DNA from: Rhizobacter sp.
GTDB lineage: Bacteria; Pseudomonadota; Gammaproteobacteria; Burkholderiales; Burkholderiaceae
DNA length: 10,348 bases
NCBI GenBank assembly: GCA_014379885.1
Contig: JACMKW010000385.1
Span: 1 to 10,348 of the forward strand
Reading direction: 5' to 3'
Below, piece by piece: positions 1-6,843 of this stretch. The notes beneath the pieces are model-generated. The model did no database searches. It had not been told where the DNA came from and worked only from the letters and a program-made list of their open reading frames with translations. How positions within the stretch are numbered: position 1 is the stretch's first letter; each line of letters opens with the position of its first letter. A program made the position numbers and the translations under genes.

Positions 1-560
1 AACACCACGATCACCAGCAGCGCCCACACCCCCATGCCCGCCGCCGCGATGCGCCACGAGCCGGTGGCCGCCGTGAGCACCGTCAAGAACACCGGCGCGG
101 CCGCCCAGCCCAGGTTGCCGGTGATGCCGTGCACCGAGAACGCATGGCCCAGCCGAGGCTGCGACACGCGCTTGTTGAGGATGGTGAAGTCCACCGGGTG
201 GAACGGTGAGTTGCCCAGGCCCGCCAGCGCGGCGGCCAGCATCAAACCCGTGTAGCTGTTCGCCGTGGCGGTGGCGAGCGCCGCCAGCACGAAGCAGCTC
301 AAGGCCACGAACAGCACCGGGCGCGCACCGACGCGGTCGACCAAGAAGCCGGCCATCGCCTGGCCCACGCCCGAGATCACGAAAAAGGTCGACACCAGTA
401 GGCCTAGTTCGGAGTAGCTGAAGCCGAAGTCGCGAATGAACAACGGGAACAGCGGCGCCAGCAGCATGTGGAAAAAATGCGAGGTGCCGTGAGCCAGACC
501 GATCAGGCCAATGGTCTTGGCGTCTTGGCGAAGGGGAATGGGGATGGCAGCTGAAGTCAT
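1..560 (-). CDS. MFS transporter, N-terminal part (gene runs off the left edge)
   Basis: Reading the minus strand from the ATG at 560 gives 186 uninterrupted codons up to the window edge. The protein starts MTSAAIPIPLRQDAKTIGLI and contains several hydrophobic helices. Helix 1 is around residues 17-41 (GLAHGTSHFFHMLLAPLFPLF), and helix 2 is near 53-70. It is followed by a loop reading GFLVDRVGARP, which fits the short basic-acidic loop between helices 2 and 3 of the major facilitator superfamily. About five helices are present, so less than half of a usual 390-420-residue transporter is visible. Residues such as GLGNSPFHPVDFTILN recall the fosmidomycin-resistance (Fsr)-like branch, but the substrate cannot be told. 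The gene is divergent from the AraC-type regulator at 630, a common arrangement in which the regulator controls the efflux gene. The MFS assignment is firm; the subfamily is tentative. Confidence 0.85.
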   Translation of the reverse strand, partial: MTSAAIPIPLRQDAKTIGLIGLAHGTSHFFHMLLAPLFPLFIRDFGFSYSELGLLVSTFFVISGVGQAMAGFLVDRVGARPVLFVALSCFVLAALATATANSYTGLMLAAALAGLGNSPFHPVDFTILNKRVSQPRLGHAFSVHGITGNLGWAAAPVFLTVLTAATGSWRIAAAGMGVWALLVIVV

Positions 561-596
561 GCCCGGACTCTAGGCCGGGCCCGCGCGGCCGGGTTA

Positions 597-619
597 CGAT
601 AGTTTGTCAAGTTCTATCG
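597..619. promoter_or_regulatory. Inverted repeat in the divergent MFS/araC gap, candidate operator
   Basis: CGATAG at 597-602 is repeated in inverted orientation as CTATCG at 614-619, with an 11-nt spacer. The spacer contains TGTCAA (605-610), which on the minus strand is a perfect TTGACA -35 box pointing toward the transporter gene. No good -10 hexamer lies 16-18 bp further on because that DNA is very GC-rich, as would suit an activator-dependent promoter. The site is centred in the 69-bp gap between two divergent genes. I infer it is the binding site of the adjacent AraC-type protein; nothing in the sequence proves binding. Confidence 0.45.
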
Positions 620-629
620 AGATTCGGAC

Positions 630-1463
630 ATGAAGCCCGCCAGCGCCCGACGCCGCCACACCAGCCTGCCACCCGTTGACCCGCAGCGTTATGCGCCCAC
701 GGCCGACTACCCGGTGCGTGCCAAGTCACGCCGGCTCGCGGCCGACACCCACATCGAGCCGCACAGCCACCCCTGGGGCCAGCTCGCTTTTTCCGTCACG
801 GGCGTGGTGCGCATGACCGCCGGCCGCGGCACCTACATCGTGCCGCCCTCACGCGCGGTGTGGATCCCGCCCAACGTGGAACACGTGGTCACCGTGGTGG
901 AAGCAGCCGAGCTGCGCACGCTCTACTTGCACCAGGACGCCGAACACTGCGGCCCTGAAACCGGAGGCGCCGCCGATTCGCCCTGGCGCGAGTGCCGGGT
1001 GGTCGAGGTATCGAGCCTGCTGCGCGAGCTGGTGATGCACCTGTCCATCGAAGCAGGCGCGTTGATGCCCACCGAACGAGAGCGTCACCTGAGCGCCCTG
1101 GTGCTCGACGAGTTGTGCCGTGCACAACCCGTGCCCATCGGCGTCGACCTGCCTCAAGACAAACGCCTGCGCGCCCTGTGCGAAGCCGTGCTCGATGACC
1201 CCACCCGTTGGGCCACTCTCGAAACCTGCGCACGGGCCGCTGGTGCCAGCTCCCGCACCGTGGCGCGGCTGTTTCGCAGCGAGCTGGGCACCACCTTTTT
1301 GCAGTGGCGCCAGCAGGTGCTGCTGGCCAAGGCCTTGTCGATGGCGGCGCGCAAGATTCCGATGGCGGTGATCTCGGCCGAACTGGGCTACGCCAGCGCC
1401 AGCGCCTTCACAGCCATGGTGCGGCGCTCGGTTGGGGCACCGCCCAGCCGGTTTTTCACTTGA
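630..1463 (+). CDS. AraC-family transcriptional regulator with cupin-like sensor domain
   Basis: This is a 277-residue DNA-binding regulator. The N-terminal half (about 30-110) looks like the AraC-type cupin: it has HIEPHSHPWGQL near 41-52, with two histidines, and a later VPPSRAVWIPPNVEHVV segment typical of the family. The C-terminal half carries the two helix-turn-helix motifs, one around 193-215 (ATLETCARAAGASSRTVARL) and the second around 243-266 (PMAVISAELGYASASAFTAM), followed by the family signature VGAPPSRFF at the end. Length and layout match the NimR/YeaM-like group, whose E. coli member lies divergent to an MFS transporter gene, as here. I therefore infer that it controls the adjacent transporter. 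The ATG at 630 has only a weak ribosome site. Inducer and exact target are unknown. Confidence 0.9.
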   Translation: MKPASARRRHTSLPPVDPQRYAPTADYPVRAKSRRLAADTHIEPHSHPWGQLAFSVTGVVRMTAGRGTYIVPPSRAVWIPPNVEHVVTVVEAAELRTLYLHQDAEHCGPETGGAADSPWRECRVVEVSSLLRELVMHLSIEAGALMPTERERHLSALVLDELCRAQPVPIGVDLPQDKRLRALCEAVLDDPTRWATLETCARAAGASSRTVARLFRSELGTTFLQWRQQVLLAKALSMAARKIPMAVISAELGYASASAFTAMVRRSVGAPPSRFFT

Positions 1464-1594
1464 GCGCTTGCGCACCCCCCGAAACGAATGCCCCTTTTCA
1501 ACGAATGGTTGCAATGCACGGGATGGTGAGGCGACCGGGCGCGCCTAGACTCCCGCTCTAACCGCGCCGGTCGATGCGCGAGGGAGAAGAAAAC

Positions 1595-2878
1595 ATGTTG
1601 TCATCGCTCTTTGGAGACCTGCGCACCATCCGAGGCAACGGCCAACAAGCCCCCGAAGAACGCGACCAGGGCTTTGCTGCCACCGCCATCCTGGAGAGCG
1701 TGGCCACCGAGGTCAACGACCGCGGGCAAATGGTCGACAGCCATCTGCGTGACCTGGTGGTGTCCGGCTCGCCTGCTCAAGCCATTCGAGAGCACTTTGC
1801 CTCTACCCGCGCCGACCTGGAAACCGCCAGCCGCTTGATCGCGCTGTACGACCCCACCGGGGTGTGGGCTGCCGCCGTCATCAAGGCCTTGTCTGACGCC
1901 AGTGGGCGCCCCATCGAACGCCTTCATCTGCGCGAGCAAGGCACGCTGCGCACGTTGGCGATGATCGAACGAACCACCCTGGAGCGCCGCCACGAAGATG
2001 CGCTGCGCATCTATCACACCGATGTGCGCGCCCCGGGCAACGACACCGCTGCCGTGCCGATGGCCCTGATGGAGCGCAGCCACATGACGGCGGTGATCGT
2101 CGGCGCCATGCAGCCGCATGCCATCGACGACATGCTGCAGACGCTGCAGATCGCCGTGAACAGCCCCAACTGGCGCTGCCCCACCCTGCTCTTCATGCTG
2201 CCACCCAACGCGGTCTGGATCGCCAACAAGATCGGCATGACCGAGTGGCCGGCCCGGCTCAAGGTGCAGGTGCTCAACGAGGCGCTGACCAGCGCTTCGG
2301 CGGTGTGGAACGCACTGCTGGGCATGTGGAACCGCGTCAAGAAAGAACCCGTGTGGGGCCCGCCGCAAGTGGCTGCCGCTGGCGGGCTTGATGGCTTCCA
2401 GATCAAGGTGGCCGACCTGTCGGCATCCCCCGCGGCTCAGATGGGCGCCACCGTCACCTCGTCGGTGGCAGCTTCGGTTGGCGCGCCGGCGGTTCGCCGC
2501 CCGGCTCTCGACGCGGCGCTCGCATCGCGAGCGCTCGAAACCTTGGCGGGCCTGGATGGCGTGTTCGCCTGCGCCGTGGTGGATGCCAGCACCGGGCTCA
2601 TCCTGGCCAAGCAGACCCGCTCCGACCAGCCGGTAGAACTGGATCTCGCCGCCGCCGCCAGCGCTCAGGTGTTGCGTGCCCACCAGCATGCGTCGCGCCA
2701 TCTCGGTCTTACGACCGAAGTTGACGAGGTTCTGACCAGTGCCGGCCCGCGCCACCACGTGATGCGCACGGTATCGCGCCACCGCGGCCTGTTTCTGTTT
2801 GCCGTGCTCGACAAGCAGCGAACCAACCTGGCCCTGGCTCGCTACAAGCTCATGGAAGCCGAGCAGAGCCTGGATTGA
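1595..2878 (+). CDS. Protein of unknown function with Roadblock/LC7-like C-terminal domain
   Basis: This is a 427-residue soluble protein. I chose the ATG at 1595 because AGGGAGAAG at 1581-1589 is a good ribosome site for it; an in-frame ATG at 1574 lies upstream of that site and is unlikely. Residues about 305-427 resemble a Roadblock/LC7 (MglB-like) domain: LASRALETLAGLDGVFACAV, then VVDASTGLILAKQT, an alpha-helical AAAASAQVLRAHQHAS stretch, and a closing strand pair with RGLFLFAVLDKQRTNLALA. Roadblock proteins usually act as GAPs or scaffolds for small Ras-like GTPases, but no GTPase gene is nearby. The first 270 residues are mostly helical and contain no motif I recognise; an Ala-rich linker (about 270-300) joins the two parts. 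There is no signal peptide or membrane segment. The gene is probably monocistronic. The domain call is by eye; the function is unknown. Confidence 0.85.
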   Translation: MLSSLFGDLRTIRGNGQQAPEERDQGFAATAILESVATEVNDRGQMVDSHLRDLVVSGSPAQAIREHFASTRADLETASRLIALYDPTGVWAAAVIKALSDASGRPIERLHLREQGTLRTLAMIERTTLERRHEDALRIYHTDVRAPGNDTAAVPMALMERSHMTAVIVGAMQPHAIDDMLQTLQIAVNSPNWRCPTLLFMLPPNAVWIANKIGMTEWPARLKVQVLNEALTSASAVWNALLGMWNRVKKEPVWGPPQVAAAGGLDGFQIKVADLSASPAAQMGATVTSSVAASVGAPAVRRPALDAALASRALETLAGLDGVFACAVVDASTGLILAKQTRSDQPVELDLAAAASAQVLRAHQHASRHLGLTTEVDEVLTSAGPRHHVMRTVSRHRGLFLFAVLDKQRTNLALARYKLMEAEQSLD

Positions 2879-2923
2879 GCGCCCCAGTCGCTTCGCTCCT
2901 GCCCCCAAGGGGCTGAGCCCGGA

Positions 2924-2950
2924 CATATCTTGTCCAGTGGACAAGATGTG
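2924..2950. repeat. Near-perfect palindrome between the Roadblock gene and nadA
   Basis: ATCTTGTCCA at 2927-2936 and TGGACAAGAT at 2938-2947 are perfect inverted repeats around a single G. Two further Watson-Crick pairs and one G-T pair extend it to 13 bp per arm (2924-2936 and 2938-2950). It begins 46 bp after the Roadblock gene stop and ends 170 bp before the nadA start. A smaller hairpin, GCCCC at 2901-2905 with GGGGC at 2909-2913, sits just before it. No U-run follows, so it is not a classical terminator. It may be a regulator operator or part of a dispersed intergenic repeat; the sequence alone does not decide. Confidence 0.5.
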
Positions 2951-3120
2951 CCTGGCGAAGAGCTGCGCGTCCTCGCTCGACGCGGCCTGCAAGGCCCGCC
3001 TGGCGGCCCGACAAAGCCGGTTCCGCGGGCGTGGCTTGATGGGCACTTCGCTTCGCTTGTGCGAGCGTGCAGGTACCATGATTGGCTCAGGGCCGATATG
3101 ACCCGCCACCCCACCCAGCC

Positions 3121-4227
3121 ATGAGCCAAGTGCAGTTCGACTATCCCCTGCAAGACGCCACCGGTGCCACGTGCACCGCCCACGCTTGGGCCAAGGTTCC
3201 CGAGCCACTCACGCCGTTAGGCCGCCAGGAATGGAAAGCCCGCGCGAAGGCCTTGCTTGAGAAGCACAACGCGGTGCTGGTCGCGCATTACTACGTTGAT
3301 GGCGATCTGCAAGACCTGGCACTGGAGACCGGTGGCTGTGTTTCTGATTCGCTGGAGATGGCGCGCTTCGGGCGTGACCACGCCGCGAAGACGCTGGTGG
3401 TTGCCGGTGTGAAATTCATGGGCGAGAGCGCCAAGATTCTGAGCCCCGAGAAGCGCGTGCTGATGCCCGATCTCGATGCCACCTGTTCGCTCGACCTCGG
3501 TTGCCCTGCAGACGACTTCGCACGCTTCTGCGATGCGCACCCTGACCGCAAGGTGGTTGTGTACGCCAACACCAGTGCCGCGGTAAAGGCACGAGCCGAC
3601 TGGATGGTCACGAGTTCGTGCGCGCTGGCCATCGTCAAGCACTTGAAGGACCAGGGCGAAAAAGTGCTGTGGGCCCCGGATCGCCACCTGGGCCGCTACA
3701 TCCAGGACGAAACCGGCGCCGACATGCTGATGTGGAACGGCGCCTGCATCGTGCACGACGAGTTCAAGGGCCTGGAACTCGACCTGCTGAAGGCGCAGCA
3801 CCCCGGCGCGAAGGTGCTGGTGCACCCCGAGTCGCCCAAGAGCGTGGTGGAACAGGCCGACGTGGTGGGCTCGACCTCGCAGATGCTCAATGCCGTGGTC
3901 AACATGGACGCACAGACCTTCATCGTGGCCACCGACAACGGCATGTTTCATCGCATGCGCCAGATGGCGCCGGGCAAGACGATCATTGAAGCGCCCACCG
4001 CCGGCAACAGCGCCACGTGCAAGAGCTGCGCGCACTGCCCGTGGATGGCGATGAACGCGCTGCAAGGCGTGGTGTCGTGCCTGGAGCAAGGCACCGGCGA
4101 GATCTTCGTGGACGAGCCCATCCGGTCACAGGCGCTGGGCTGCATCGACCGCATGCTCGACTTCGTGAAACGCAACCCCACCGCTACACAGAAGCCTGGC
4201 CTCGTGCCGAACGTCGGCGCCGCCTGA
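3121..4227 (+). CDS. nadA: Quinolinate synthase NadA
   Basis: NadA condenses iminoaspartate with dihydroxyacetone phosphate to quinolinate in de novo NAD synthesis, using an oxygen-sensitive [4Fe-4S] cluster. The 368-residue product carries the three cluster cysteines at 122 ([11 protein letters not shown]), 209 ([10 protein letters not shown]) and 306 (within C-x2-C-x2-C, residues 300-306). Each is offset by exactly nine residues from my recollection of the E. coli ligands 113, 200 and 297. Other family blocks are [16 protein letters not shown] near 52-67, [14 protein letters not shown] near 96-109 and [10 protein letters not shown] near 185-194. I chose the ATG at 3121; upstream in-frame codons (a TTG at 3082) would add a 13-residue tail not expected in the family. 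No strong ribosome site is seen. nadC follows 53 bp later, so the two are very likely co-transcribed. Confidence 0.96.
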   Translation: MSQVQFDYPLQDATGATCTAHAWAKVPEPLTPLGRQEWKARAKALLEKHNAVLVAHYYVDGDLQDLALETGGCVSDSLEMARFGRDHAAKTLVVAGVKFMGESAKILSPEKRVLMPDLDATCSLDLGCPADDFARFCDAHPDRKVVVYANTSAAVKARADWMVTSSCALAIVKHLKDQGEKVLWAPDRHLGRYIQDETGADMLMWNGACIVHDEFKGLELDLLKAQHPGAKVLVHPESPKSVVEQADVVGSTSQMLNAVVNMDAQTFIVATDNGMFHRMRQMAPGKTIIEAPTAGNSATCKSCAHCPWMAMNALQGVVSCLEQGTGEIFVDEPIRSQALGCIDRMLDFVKRNPTATQKPGLVPNVGAA

Positions 4228-4234
4228 CCTTCCG

Positions 4235-4260
4235 GTCATTCCCGCCTTCGCGGCAACGAC
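4235..4260. repeat. Imperfect hairpin between nadA and nadC, REP-like
   Basis: Arms of 11 nt at 4235-4245 and 4250-4260 pair at 9 of 11 positions around a CTTC loop. The left arm begins GTCATTCCCGC. This resembles, in degenerate form, the small GTCATTCCCGC-type palindromes scattered between genes of many beta- and gammaproteobacteria. It lies inside the nadA-nadC gap and could stabilise or separate the two messages. The family link is from memory and unverified. Confidence 0.4.
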
Positions 4261-4280
4261 GACTCAAAACCCTTCACACC

Positions 4281-5147
4281 ATGTTCGACTTCAACGAAAC
4301 CCTGGAACAAGCCCGCGAACGCAACATCCGCGACGCGCTGATGGAAGACATGGGCCGCAACGACTGGACGGCCCAGCTCGTGCCCGCCAGCCAGCGCGTG
4401 AAGGCGCGGGTGCTCGTGCGCGAAGACGCCGTGCTGTGCGGCAAGGAGTGGTTCGACGGCTGCATCCATGCGCTGGACAACACGGCCCACATTGAATGGC
4501 ACGTCGATGAAGGCGGCAAGATGACGGGCGACACCCTGGTCTGCCACATCGAAGCCAACGCCCGCGCGCTGCTCACCGCCGAGCGCCCTGCCCTCAACTT
4601 CCTGCAGTTGCTCTCAGCCACGGCCACCGTCACGCGCCGCCATGTGGACGCGATCGCAGGCGCCTCGCCCAACCTGAATGGCTGCGCCGTGCTTGACACG
4701 CGCAAGACCATCCCGGGCCTGCGTCAGGCGCAGAAGTACGCGGTGCGCGCCGGTGGTGGCCAGAACCAGCGCCTGGCACTGTGGCACGGCATCCTGATCA
4801 AGGAGAACCACATTGCCGCGGCCGGTGGCGTGGGTGCCGCACTGCGCAACGCGAAGGCCTTGCAGTCGGGTGTCGACATTCAGATTGAAGTCGAGAACCT
4901 GGTGCAGCTGCGTGAGGCCCTCGACAACGGCGCGAAGAGCGTGTTGCTCGACAACTTCACCGAGCCGCTGATGCGCGAAGCCGTGGTGCTCAACGCCGGC
5001 CGCGCACTGCTCGAAGTCTCGGGCAACGTGCAACTGGGCCAGATTCGTGAAATTGCAGCCACCGGCGTCGACCGCATCTCCATTGGCCGCTTGACCAAGG
5101 ACGTGAAGGCCGTTGACTATTCGATGCGGGTGCTCGAACGTCTTTGA
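4281..5147 (+). CDS. nadC: Nicotinate-nucleotide pyrophosphorylase (quinolinate phosphoribosyltransferase) NadC
   Basis: NadC converts quinolinate and PRPP to nicotinate mononucleotide, CO2 and pyrophosphate, the step after NadA. The product has 288 residues, normal for the family. Recognisable blocks are ERPALNFLQLLSATAT (101-116), DTRKTIPGLR (139-148), KYAVRAGGGQNQRLAL (152-167), IKENHIAAAGG (173-183) and the barrel strands SVLLDNF and LEVSGNV near 220-226 and 244-250. The lysines and arginines that bind the phosphates and quinolinate carboxylates lie in these blocks. The ATG at 4281 gives the usual N-terminus; the reading frame is open further upstream into nadA (from 4017), but that part is only a shadow. 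nadB, which supplies iminoaspartate, is not in this window. The ComFB-like gene follows after 17 bp. Confidence 0.96.
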   Translation: MFDFNETLEQARERNIRDALMEDMGRNDWTAQLVPASQRVKARVLVREDAVLCGKEWFDGCIHALDNTAHIEWHVDEGGKMTGDTLVCHIEANARALLTAERPALNFLQLLSATATVTRRHVDAIAGASPNLNGCAVLDTRKTIPGLRQAQKYAVRAGGGQNQRLALWHGILIKENHIAAAGGVGAALRNAKALQSGVDIQIEVENLVQLREALDNGAKSVLLDNFTEPLMREAVVLNAGRALLEVSGNVQLGQIREIAATGVDRISIGRLTKDVKAVDYSMRVLERL

Positions 5148-5164
5148 GTCGAGACCTGCCCTCC

Positions 5165-5449
5165 ATGAGCGCAGATTTCGAATCCATCCACAACCACTAT
5201 GAGCGGATCATCTTCGAGGCCGTCTCGACCGAGGCCTACCGCTACCCGAGCATCCCGCGAGACCTGCTGGCCGATGTGGCCTGCGTGGCCTTGAACCGGC
5301 TGCCACCGCGCTACATCCGCCACGACGTGGATCTGGTGTTCTATCTCACCGAAAACGAACGTGCCCACAACGAGGTGGCCATCGCCGAGGCGGTGAAGTA
5401 CGCCTTCGAGTTCGTGCAAGCACGCAACGCGATGCGCGCGCGCAGCTAA
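5165..5449 (+). CDS. Late competence ComFB-family small protein
   Basis: This 94-residue protein has the ComFB hallmark ALNRLPPRY at residues 42-50. It is preceded by an N-terminal helix (HNHYERIIFEAV, 9-20) and followed by a Glu/Ala-rich C-terminal helix (EVAIAEAVKYAFEFV, 70-84). It has only one cysteine (Cys40), so the paired zinc-binding cysteines known from some Bacillus-type members are absent. ComFB was named from the Bacillus comF operon; some cyanobacterial members have been described as cyclic-di-GMP receptors. I chose the ATG at 5165; a TTG at 5144 would overlap the nadC stop and is unlikely. The gene sits 17 bp after nadC on the same strand with no terminator between, so it is probably co-transcribed with nadAC. 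Family assignment is good; the role in this organism is unknown. Confidence 0.8.
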   Translation: MSADFESIHNHYERIIFEAVSTEAYRYPSIPRDLLADVACVALNRLPPRYIRHDVDLVFYLTENERAHNEVAIAEAVKYAFEFVQARNAMRARS

Positions 5450-5460
5450 TGCAGTGAATC

Positions 5461-5678
5461 ATGTACTTATGCCCGCCCGAGCAAGCCTTGGTGCTGTGCA
5501 GCGATGAGTAGAGCCAGGTGCAAGCGCTGGATCGCATGCAGCCCGGGTTGGCACTGAACAAGGGCGCACGACCACCTTGTTCGCCGCGCTCGGACCAAGA
5601 GCGCTCGCGACATCCTGCAAAAAGTCGTCCGCGCCAATAGCCGCTTAAGTTTTCAAACAGAATGCAAGACTGCACTAG
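5461..5678 (+). pseudogene. Degenerate IS630-family transposase remnant (C-terminal part)
   Basis: Three frames joined together spell pieces of an IS630-type transposase. Frame one (5461-5565) gives YLCPPEQALVLCSDE, a TAG stop at 5509-5511, then SQVQALDRMQPGLALNKG. This matches the family block around the first catalytic Asp, VDEKSQxQALDRTQPGLPL, with the Lys codon turned into a stop. A second frame (5568-5591) reads TTTLFAAL, as in the RHGTTTLFAAL block. A third frame (5591-5650) reads RTKSARDILQKVVRANSRLS, which matches the usual C-terminal WTKSARDILQKV.RANSRLS. After a one-base shift, FKQNARLH and a TAG at 5676 close it. About 100 residues including the remaining catalytic acids are deleted between the second and third pieces, so it is inactive. 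No terminal inverted repeats are visible. Matches are from memory of the family. Confidence 0.8.
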
Positions 5679-5691
5679 ACTGCCGGCCGCC

Positions 5692-6489
5692 ATGAGCCCT
5701 ACCCAGCCTCCACTCATCGGTGTCTTCGATTCAGGCGTTGGGGGTCTGTCGGTTTTGAAGGCGCTGCACCAGCAGTTGCCTGCCAACGACTTGCTCTACG
5801 TGGCCGATTCGGGCCACGCCCCCTACGGCGAACGCTCCGATGAATTCATCACCGCACGCACCCATCGGGTGGCGAGCCATCTGCTGGCGCAAGGAGCGAG
5901 CCTGCTGGTGATCGCCTGCAACACAGCCACCGCAGTGGCGGCTGCCAGCCTGCGCGAGCGCTGGCCAAAGTTGCCCATCGTGGCGGTGGAGCCGGGCATC
6001 AAGCCGGCCGTCGCGCTCACGCGCAATGGCCGCATCGGCGTGATGGCCACGCCAGCCACCTTGCGCAGCGACAAGTTCAGGCGCCTGCTGACGGCCCACA
6101 GCGCAGGCATCTCGGTGCACTTGCAGCCCTGCCCCGGCTTGGCTGGCTTGATCGAGCAGGGCAACAGCCAAGCCCCGGCCTTGTTGTCACTCATCGACAA
6201 GTTCAGCCGGGCGCTCAAAGAAGCGGGTGTCGACACAGTCGTGCTGGGCTGCACGCACTACCCCTTCGTCCACGTGCAGATCCAGGCAGCCTTTGGTAAT
6301 GCCGTCACCCTTGTGGACACTGCCGACGCCGTGGCGCGGCAGACCGCTCGCCAGTTGGGGCACGTGGCGACGTCAGCATCACCAAGGCGTGTGTTGCTGC
6401 AAACCACGGGCGACGAGGCCAGCCTGGCACGCCTCGCGAGCCGCTGGCTGCCATTCGACTTCGACGTGATGACCGCGCCGGCCATTTAA
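5692..6489 (+). CDS. murI: Glutamate racemase MurI
   Basis: MurI interconverts L- and D-glutamate in the cytoplasm, providing D-Glu for peptidoglycan. The 265-residue product has all three family signatures: GVFDSGVGGLSVL at 10-22 (Asp13, Ser14), VIACNTATA at 73-81 with catalytic Cys76, and VLGCTHYPF at 184-192 with catalytic Cys187 and the following His189. VADSGHAPYGERS (38-49) binds substrate. The ATG at 5692 gives the expected N-terminus directly before the first strand; an upstream in-frame ATG at 5662 lies inside the IS630 remnant and is unlikely to be used. Because that remnant ends only 13 bp upstream, the murI promoter must lie in decayed IS DNA or further upstream past comFB. The ribosome site is weak. 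Downstream, a convergent tRNA gene follows after about 110 bp. Confidence 0.96.
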   Translation: MSPTQPPLIGVFDSGVGGLSVLKALHQQLPANDLLYVADSGHAPYGERSDEFITARTHRVASHLLAQGASLLVIACNTATAVAAASLRERWPKLPIVAVEPGIKPAVALTRNGRIGVMATPATLRSDKFRRLLTAHSAGISVHLQPCPGLAGLIEQGNSQAPALLSLIDKFSRALKEAGVDTVVLGCTHYPFVHVQIQAAFGNAVTLVDTADAVARQTARQLGHVATSASPRRVLLQTTGDEASLARLASRWLPFDFDVMTAPAI

Positions 6490-6577
6490 TGTGAATCCAG
6501 TACGTGTGGCTGGCTGGCGACCCACGGCCTACCTCACGGAACCGCATACTCGCGCAGGTGAAAGCCGATGTCTGAGC

Positions 6578-6598
6578 AAACGCCGACACTTGCCGGCG
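6578..6598 (-). terminator. Likely terminator of the tRNA-Leu gene
   Basis: On the minus strand, two bases after the CCA end of the tRNA, CGCCG (6598-6594) pairs with CGGCG (6585-6581) around an 8-nt loop, followed by TTT and then GCT. The stem is short and the U-run is only three, so this is a modest intrinsic terminator supported mainly by its position. Confidence 0.45.
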
Positions 6599-6600
6599 AC

Positions 6601-6692
6601 TGGTGCCTGGGACGGGGGTCGAACCCGTACGCCCTCTTTCAAGAAGCGGCGGATTTTAAGTCCGCTGTGTATACCAATTTCACCACCCAGGC
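6601..6692 (-). tRNA. tRNA-Leu (anticodon UAA)
   Basis: The minus strand from 6692 folds as a class II tRNA. The acceptor GCCTGGG pairs with CCCAGGC, followed by discriminator A and an encoded CCA (6603-6601). The D arm includes the GTG/CAC stem with TTGGTA in the loop. The anticodon stem GCGGA/TCCGC encloses the loop CTTAAAA, so the anticodon is TAA at 6658-6656. A long variable arm of about 20 nt, as leucine tRNAs have, precedes the T arm ACGGG-TTCGACC-CCCGT. Every stem pairs fully. It reads UUA and, by wobble, UUG codons, rare in this GC-rich genome. It is convergent with murI and appears to be a single-gene unit with its own promoter and terminator. Confidence 0.97.
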
Positions 6693-6701
6693 AGAGCGCG
6701 A

Positions 6702-6707
6702 ATTATC
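6702..6707 (-). promoter_or_regulatory. -10 box of the tRNA-Leu promoter
   Basis: GATAAT reads on the minus strand 10 bases upstream of the tRNA 5' end. It is followed by a GC-rich discriminator (CGCGCTC), a feature of stringently controlled stable-RNA promoters. A convincing -35 box at 17 bp is not visible (GACTTG lies there), so only the -10 part is claimed. Confidence 0.4.
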
Positions 6708-6843
6708 GGGCCGAGAAAAGCGCCCAAGTCTGCAAAAAGAACTCCGACATGTCTTGTCGAGGTTTTTCATGGACTGGCCCGCGACCCGCTTTCAGCATGG
6801 GGCTTCCTGTGCAGCTCAGCGCGCAGAGATGGAGGAACCGACC

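Noticed and set aside
849..1514. Minus-strand open frame of 221 codons opposite the AraC-type gene
   Set aside because: Antisense to recognised cupin and helix-turn-helix motifs; no ribosome site or family features.
2930..3124. Short plus-strand open frame of 64 codons in the gap before nadA
   Set aside because: It starts inside the palindrome, has no ribosome site and overlaps the nadA start; composition is that of non-coding GC-rich DNA.
1601..3208. Minus-strand open frame of 535 codons opposite the Roadblock gene and its 3' gap
   Set aside because: It is antisense to a well-supported gene with a good ribosome site, its product is His/Gly/Arg-rich low-complexity in the style of GC-rich mirror frames, and it matches no family I know.
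3217..4089. Minus-strand open frame of 290 codons opposite nadA
   Set aside because: Shadow of nadA codon bias; composition is His/Val/Arg-rich and without motifs.
4017..4280. 88-codon upstream extension of nadC inside nadA
   Set aside because: It is a different-frame reading of nadA; NadC family members start near the ATG at 4281.
6490..6577. Gap between murI and the tRNA terminator
   Set aside because: I looked for a murI terminator and small genes and saw neither a stable hairpin with a U-run nor a supported ORF.
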